From positions 1 through 8,214 of the forward strand of contig JAKIZQ010000021.1 in assembly GCA_022707945.1 (NCBI GenBank): a stretch of DNA of 8,214 nt, read 5' to 3'. The position numbers were made by a program, and so were the translations under genes. The stretch is from Bdellovibrionales bacterium. GTDB taxonomy: Bacteria; Bdellovibrionota; JAFGOL01. Under the pieces are notes generated by a model. The model worked only from the letters and a program-made list of their open reading frames with translations. It was not told where the DNA came from and ran no database searches. Below, one piece after another: positions 5,576 through 8,214 of this stretch (positions are counted from its first letter, which is position 1; the number at the start of each line of letters is the position of its first letter).

Positions 5576-6571
5576 TTATTTTATATGATGTTCTCTAAGG
5601 AACTCCATCACCTCTGACGGTGCAACAACAGAAGTTCCGACCTTACCTACGACTATTGCCGCTGCTGAATTAGCAAAAAAAGCGCTTTCATAGATATTAA
5701 AACCGGCACTTCTTGCAAGTGCCAAACAAGCAATAACGGTATCTCCTGCACCAGAAACATCGAAAACCTCTAAGGCAAAAGTTGGTATGGTCTTTGGTTC
5801 GGAACCCTTTGCAAAAACCGTCATCCCTTCTTTACCCCTTGTTATAACAAGATGTTCAAGAGAAAGGTCTTTCATCAACTTATTACCACACTCGTACAAC
5901 ATGTGTTCACTGTCTGTTTCAACACCAGATAATATTCTAGCCTCATCCATATTTGGCTTTAACAAGGTAGCACCTTTATATGTGTTAGCCTTTGTCGACC
6001 TACTTGGATCCACAAATACTGGCTTTTTTGCCTTTATGCATTCATTTATTATATCTACACCAAGGTCTGCCTTAAAAAGTCCTTTGCCATAATCTTCCAT
6101 TATAACGGCGTCACAATGTTTAAGATCTTTTCTGATGTTAAAAAGTATCTGTTCTCTTGCCTTATCTGTAAGAGGGGATCTATCTTCTTTATCTATTCTA
6201 ACAACATGATGCAACCTTGAGGCCAGCACCCTTGTTTTGTGTGTTGTAGGTCTATCCATGCAAGCAACAATACCAGAGGTATCAACACCTATCTTAACAA
6301 GTTCCTTATTTATTAATTCAGAATTCTCATCATTACCGACCACACCTATCAACGAACACTCTGCTCCAAGAGACCTTATGTTACTAACAACGTTAGCACT
6401 AAGTCCTAGTCTGCTATAATTATCATTTACATCTACAACTGGTACTGGAGCTTCTGGACTTATTTTTTTCACATCACCGACTATGTAACTATCAAGGCCA
6501 ATGTCACCTATTACCATTATTTTTATCTTGGTTATCTTTTCTAAAAGTTTACTTATATCATTCAACTGCAT
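5576..6571 (-). CDS. hldA: D-glycero-beta-D-manno-heptose-7-phosphate kinase (stand-alone)
   Basis: Phosphorylates heptose 7-phosphate at C1 in the cytoplasm on the way to ADP-heptose for the LPS core. A PfkB/ribokinase-fold protein of 331 residues: GDIGLD (22-27), SPEAPVPVV (38-46), RLGLSANV (54-61), EDYGKG (159-164), ATLLKPNMDEA (201-211), and DVSGAGDTV (271-279) with catalytic Asp277, then FFANSAAAIVVGKVGTS (298-314). These match the N-terminal half of E. coli HldE. The cytidylyltransferase half is absent, so the adenylyltransferase must be a separate gene. The open frame reaches an ATG at 6625, but that start lies inside the upstream gene. I choose the ATG at 6571 because GGAGGTG (complement of 6582-6588) stands 10 bases before it and the protein then begins as the family does. 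The second Gly of the GG(A)AN signature is Leu here. Confidence 0.93.
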   Translation of the reverse strand: MQLNDISKLLEKITKIKIMVIGDIGLDSYIVGDVKKISPEAPVPVVDVNDNYSRLGLSANVVSNIRSLGAECSLIGVVGNDENSELINKELVKIGVDTSGIVACMDRPTTHKTRVLASRLHHVVRIDKEDRSPLTDKAREQILFNIRKDLKHCDAVIMEDYGKGLFKADLGVDIINECIKAKKPVFVDPSRSTKANTYKGATLLKPNMDEARILSGVETDSEHMLYECGNKLMKDLSLEHLVITRGKEGMTVFAKGSEPKTIPTFALEVFDVSGAGDTVIACLALARSAGFNIYESAFFANSAAAIVVGKVGTSVVAPSEVMEFLREHHIK

Positions 6572-6578
6572 GTTTGTA

Positions 6579-7679
6579 TCACACCTCCGTAAAAGAAAGC
6601 CCCATCTGTCCAACACTTTTTTCATATAAACTCATCGCTTTATCAAAAACCTCATCAACGCTTATCATATCCATGCACTCAAAATATTCACATTTATTAC
6701 CAAGACATTTAAGAGTACCTGGACAATCTATATTGCTTGGCGCCACAACGACGCTGTTGTTATAAGAGTAAGGCCCCCACCTTCTTGCTGACTGAACCTT
6801 TACTGGAGAAAAAATTGCTGTAACAGGAACGCCTGTAGCCGTAGCTATGTGCATAGGGCCCGTACTAGGACCAACAAATAATTTTGCTTCACTTATGGTC
6901 GCTATAAGATCTTTTAACGATAAAATACCAGCTGTACTATATACTTTCGCATCACGAACATGTTGTTTTATAGAATTTAATATATCAGCCTCTTTATCTG
7001 TGCCAGTAAGTACCAACGGGATATTTAGTGACGAACAAAGTCTATTTGCAAGTTCAGCATAAAAAGAATATCTCCAATTCTTTGCAGAATCACCACATCC
7101 GGGATGTATTATAAAATAACCATGTTCTGGACTATCAAAACCTATGTTCCTTAACTTTTCAAAGGCAGTAAGAACGTTAGCTCTTGGAACAGGAAGATCC
7201 AGCGTCGTATCAAACACAGTATCCTTAATTCCCAAAAGTTTTAGTAACAAAAGATTATATTCAAGTTCATGATGATCAACTTTAGATCTGTGTTGTGCAT
7301 CCCACTTATAAGAGAACATTCCTGCACCAATTTTTGTTAGAGGACCAAAACGTTTTTTGATTCCTGCTCGTTTAATTATAGCAAGAACTTCTGGATCATA
7401 CACCAACATCAATGCTGCGTTTATTTCTAGTTCCTTTAGATGCTGTACTAGTTGTCTTGTCCTTGGCACATAATTAGGAGAATTATCCTCTGGCTCATAG
7501 CTTATCACAGAACTAAGCCCGGGATAATTTTCAACTACAGGATATGCATAAGAAGAAACCATCATATGTATCGGTTCATTAGGAAAAATTTTCCTTAAAG
7601 TCCTTATTACCGGTAAACAAAGAACAACATCACCTATTCTATCTGTCCTGGTTATAAGTATACCACCTTTCTGTTCCAT
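6579..7679 (-). CDS. Glycosyltransferase family 9 protein, ADP-heptose:LPS heptosyltransferase type
   Basis: A 366-residue GT9 (GT-B fold) enzyme expected to transfer heptose from ADP-heptose to the LPS inner core at the cytoplasmic membrane face. Evidence: N-terminal RTDRIGDVVLCLPVIRTLR (11-29) with the family's acceptor-side Asp in GD, IHPGCGDSAKNWR (191-203) with HPG and the Lys-Asn-Trp block, and FVGPSTGPMHIATATG (268-283), the ADP-sugar-binding signature. A C-terminal Cys group (319, 325, 330, 335) ending in CM is also typical of several GT9 members. Whether it is heptosyltransferase I, II or a later enzyme cannot be told. The start is supported by GGAGAAG (complement of 7682-7688), with the GGAG core five bases before the ATG. 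It lies 10 bases after the methyltransferase and seven bases before the heptose kinase, which supports heptose as donor. Confidence 0.9.
   Translation of the reverse strand: MEQKGGILITRTDRIGDVVLCLPVIRTLRKIFPNEPIHMMVSSYAYPVVENYPGLSSVISYEPEDNSPNYVPRTRQLVQHLKELEINAALMLVYDPEVLAIIKRAGIKKRFGPLTKIGAGMFSYKWDAQHRSKVDHHELEYNLLLLKLLGIKDTVFDTTLDLPVPRANVLTAFEKLRNIGFDSPEHGYFIIHPGCGDSAKNWRYSFYAELANRLCSSLNIPLVLTGTDKEADILNSIKQHVRDAKVYSTAGILSLKDLIATISEAKLFVGPSTGPMHIATATGVPVTAIFSPVKVQSARRWGPYSYNNSVVVAPSNIDCPGTLKCLGNKCEYFECMDMISVDEVFDKAMSLYEKSVGQMGLSFTEV
6582..6588 (-). promoter_or_regulatory. Shine-Dalgarno that fixes the heptose kinase start
   Basis: GGAGGTG on the minus strand runs directly into the TGA stop (6579-6581) of the heptosyltransferase and sits 10 bases before the kinase ATG at 6571. 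It is the strongest ribosome site in the window and argues against the longer open frame starting at 6625. Confidence 0.85.
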
Positions 7680-7689
7680 ATCTTCTCCA

Positions 7690-8214
7690 TTAATAAGAAG
7701 GTTTTACAACCAAAGCTCTTACCTTGTACTCATCTCCATTAGCTCTTTCATCATAATAAATTATGTTCCAATCCTTTAATAAACGAGCCAACTCGAATGG
7801 TTTGTAACATTCATCTGCAGGAATATCAATCCCCTGCTTATTCTTAAGATGGTTCAATGTGTATGTCTCTAACAACAACGTTCCACCTGCCGTAAGGGCC
7901 TTCCTGGACTCATCCAATAGTCTTCCCGGAGCCTTAAAATCAACTATTATCACGCTATCATATTTTTGTATTGGCATAAGGAAAAAATCAAGTGATTGGG
8001 CCTTAAAATCTTTATTACCCTTAAATGACGCAGATCTTGCAAGACACTTGTTTATTGCAACATCGCTAAAATCTATACCATCAACATCAAAACCATTCTC
8101 TGCAAGATAGAATGAGTTCCTTCCAGTGCCACAGGCTATATCCATAACTTTACCTTTTTTGAGATATGGCAACATTTGAGCCAAAAACGCAGAATGTTCT
8201 GCCTCTTTAATACC
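7690..8214 (-). CDS. SAM-dependent class I methyltransferase, 5' end missing
   Basis: C-terminal 174 residues of a small Rossmann-fold methyltransferase. The frame is open to the right edge, so the true start is outside. Counted from the first codon in the window: motif I DIACGTGRN at 25-33, the ribose-binding acidic residue in GIDFS at 46-50, YDSVIIVDF as motif II-like strand, ALTAGGTLLLETYT as the post-motif strand, and a late block DECYKPFELARLL followed by W and YYDER. This pattern resembles the TehB/Methyltransf_25 type of small-molecule methyltransferase. An apparent TTG start at 8184 would cut into conserved sequence (HSAFLAQMLPYLKKGK is family-like), so it is not a start. The substrate is unknown. 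Being first of the visible heptose operon genes suggests, but does not show, a role in envelope sugar modification. Confidence 0.82.
   Translation of the reverse strand, partial: GIKEAEHSAFLAQMLPYLKKGKVMDIACGTGRNSFYLAENGFDVDGIDFSDVAINKCLARSASFKGNKDFKAQSLDFFLMPIQKYDSVIIVDFKAPGRLLDESRKALTAGGTLLLETYTLNHLKNKQGIDIPADECYKPFELARLLKDWNIIYYDERANGDEYKVRALVVKPSY

Noticed and set aside
6572..6625. Longer heptose kinase reading frame starting with ATG at 6625
   Set aside because: It would overlap the upstream heptosyltransferase by 47 bp and add 18 residues unlike the family. The ATG at 6571 has a strong Shine-Dalgarno.
8182..8184. TTG as start codon of the methyltransferase
   Set aside because: The frame stays open to the edge of the window and the residues before TTG look like conserved family sequence, so the gene is cut by the edge rather than starting here.

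Overview
The window comes from an AT-rich, diderm (Gram-negative-type) bacterium. This follows from an lipopolysaccharide (LPS) inner-core heptose kinase and a heptosyltransferase-type glycosyltransferase, together with a complete mreBCD set followed by PBP2. Coding regions use many ATA, AGA and AGG codons. I cannot fix the phylum from this sequence. As a low-confidence guess from general knowledge, a stand-alone heptose kinase next to a DUF4416 gene fits groups such as Desulfobacterota, Nitrospirota or Omnitrophota better than Enterobacteria.

Layout. Positions 1-3338 (minus strand) hold a tightly packed cell-shape operon, mreB-mreC-mreD-mrdA. Its genes overlap or lie 3 bp apart, and mrdA runs off the left edge. 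Positions 3339-3470 are the only real intergenic region. It carries two divergent sigma70-type promoters with -35 boxes 22 bp apart. Positions 3471-5072 (plus strand) hold a lone 533-residue PlsB/GNPAT-like acyltransferase. Positions 5056-8214 (minus strand) hold a second compact operon, read in the order methyltransferase (5' end beyond the right edge), family 9 glycosyltransferase (heptosyltransferase type), heptose-7-phosphate kinase, DUF4416 protein. Its last gene overlaps the acyltransferase tail to tail by 17 bp.

How the genes fit together. All eight protein genes except the methyltransferase and the DUF4416 protein have clear envelope roles: elongasome and septum-independent peptidoglycan synthesis (MreB, MreC, MreD, PBP2), phospholipid acylation, and LPS core heptose supply and transfer. 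The shared promoter region would let cell elongation and membrane lipid synthesis be balanced, though this is inference.

I see no mobile element, CRISPR array, tRNA or rRNA, and no convincing new multi-gene system. The points most worth a second look are the divergent promoter pair with its nearly leaderless acyltransferase start, a seven-residue repeat and an altered motif III in the acyltransferase, a hairpin that may bring a distant Shine-Dalgarno sequence to the mreD start, and the DUF4416 protein inside the heptose operon.
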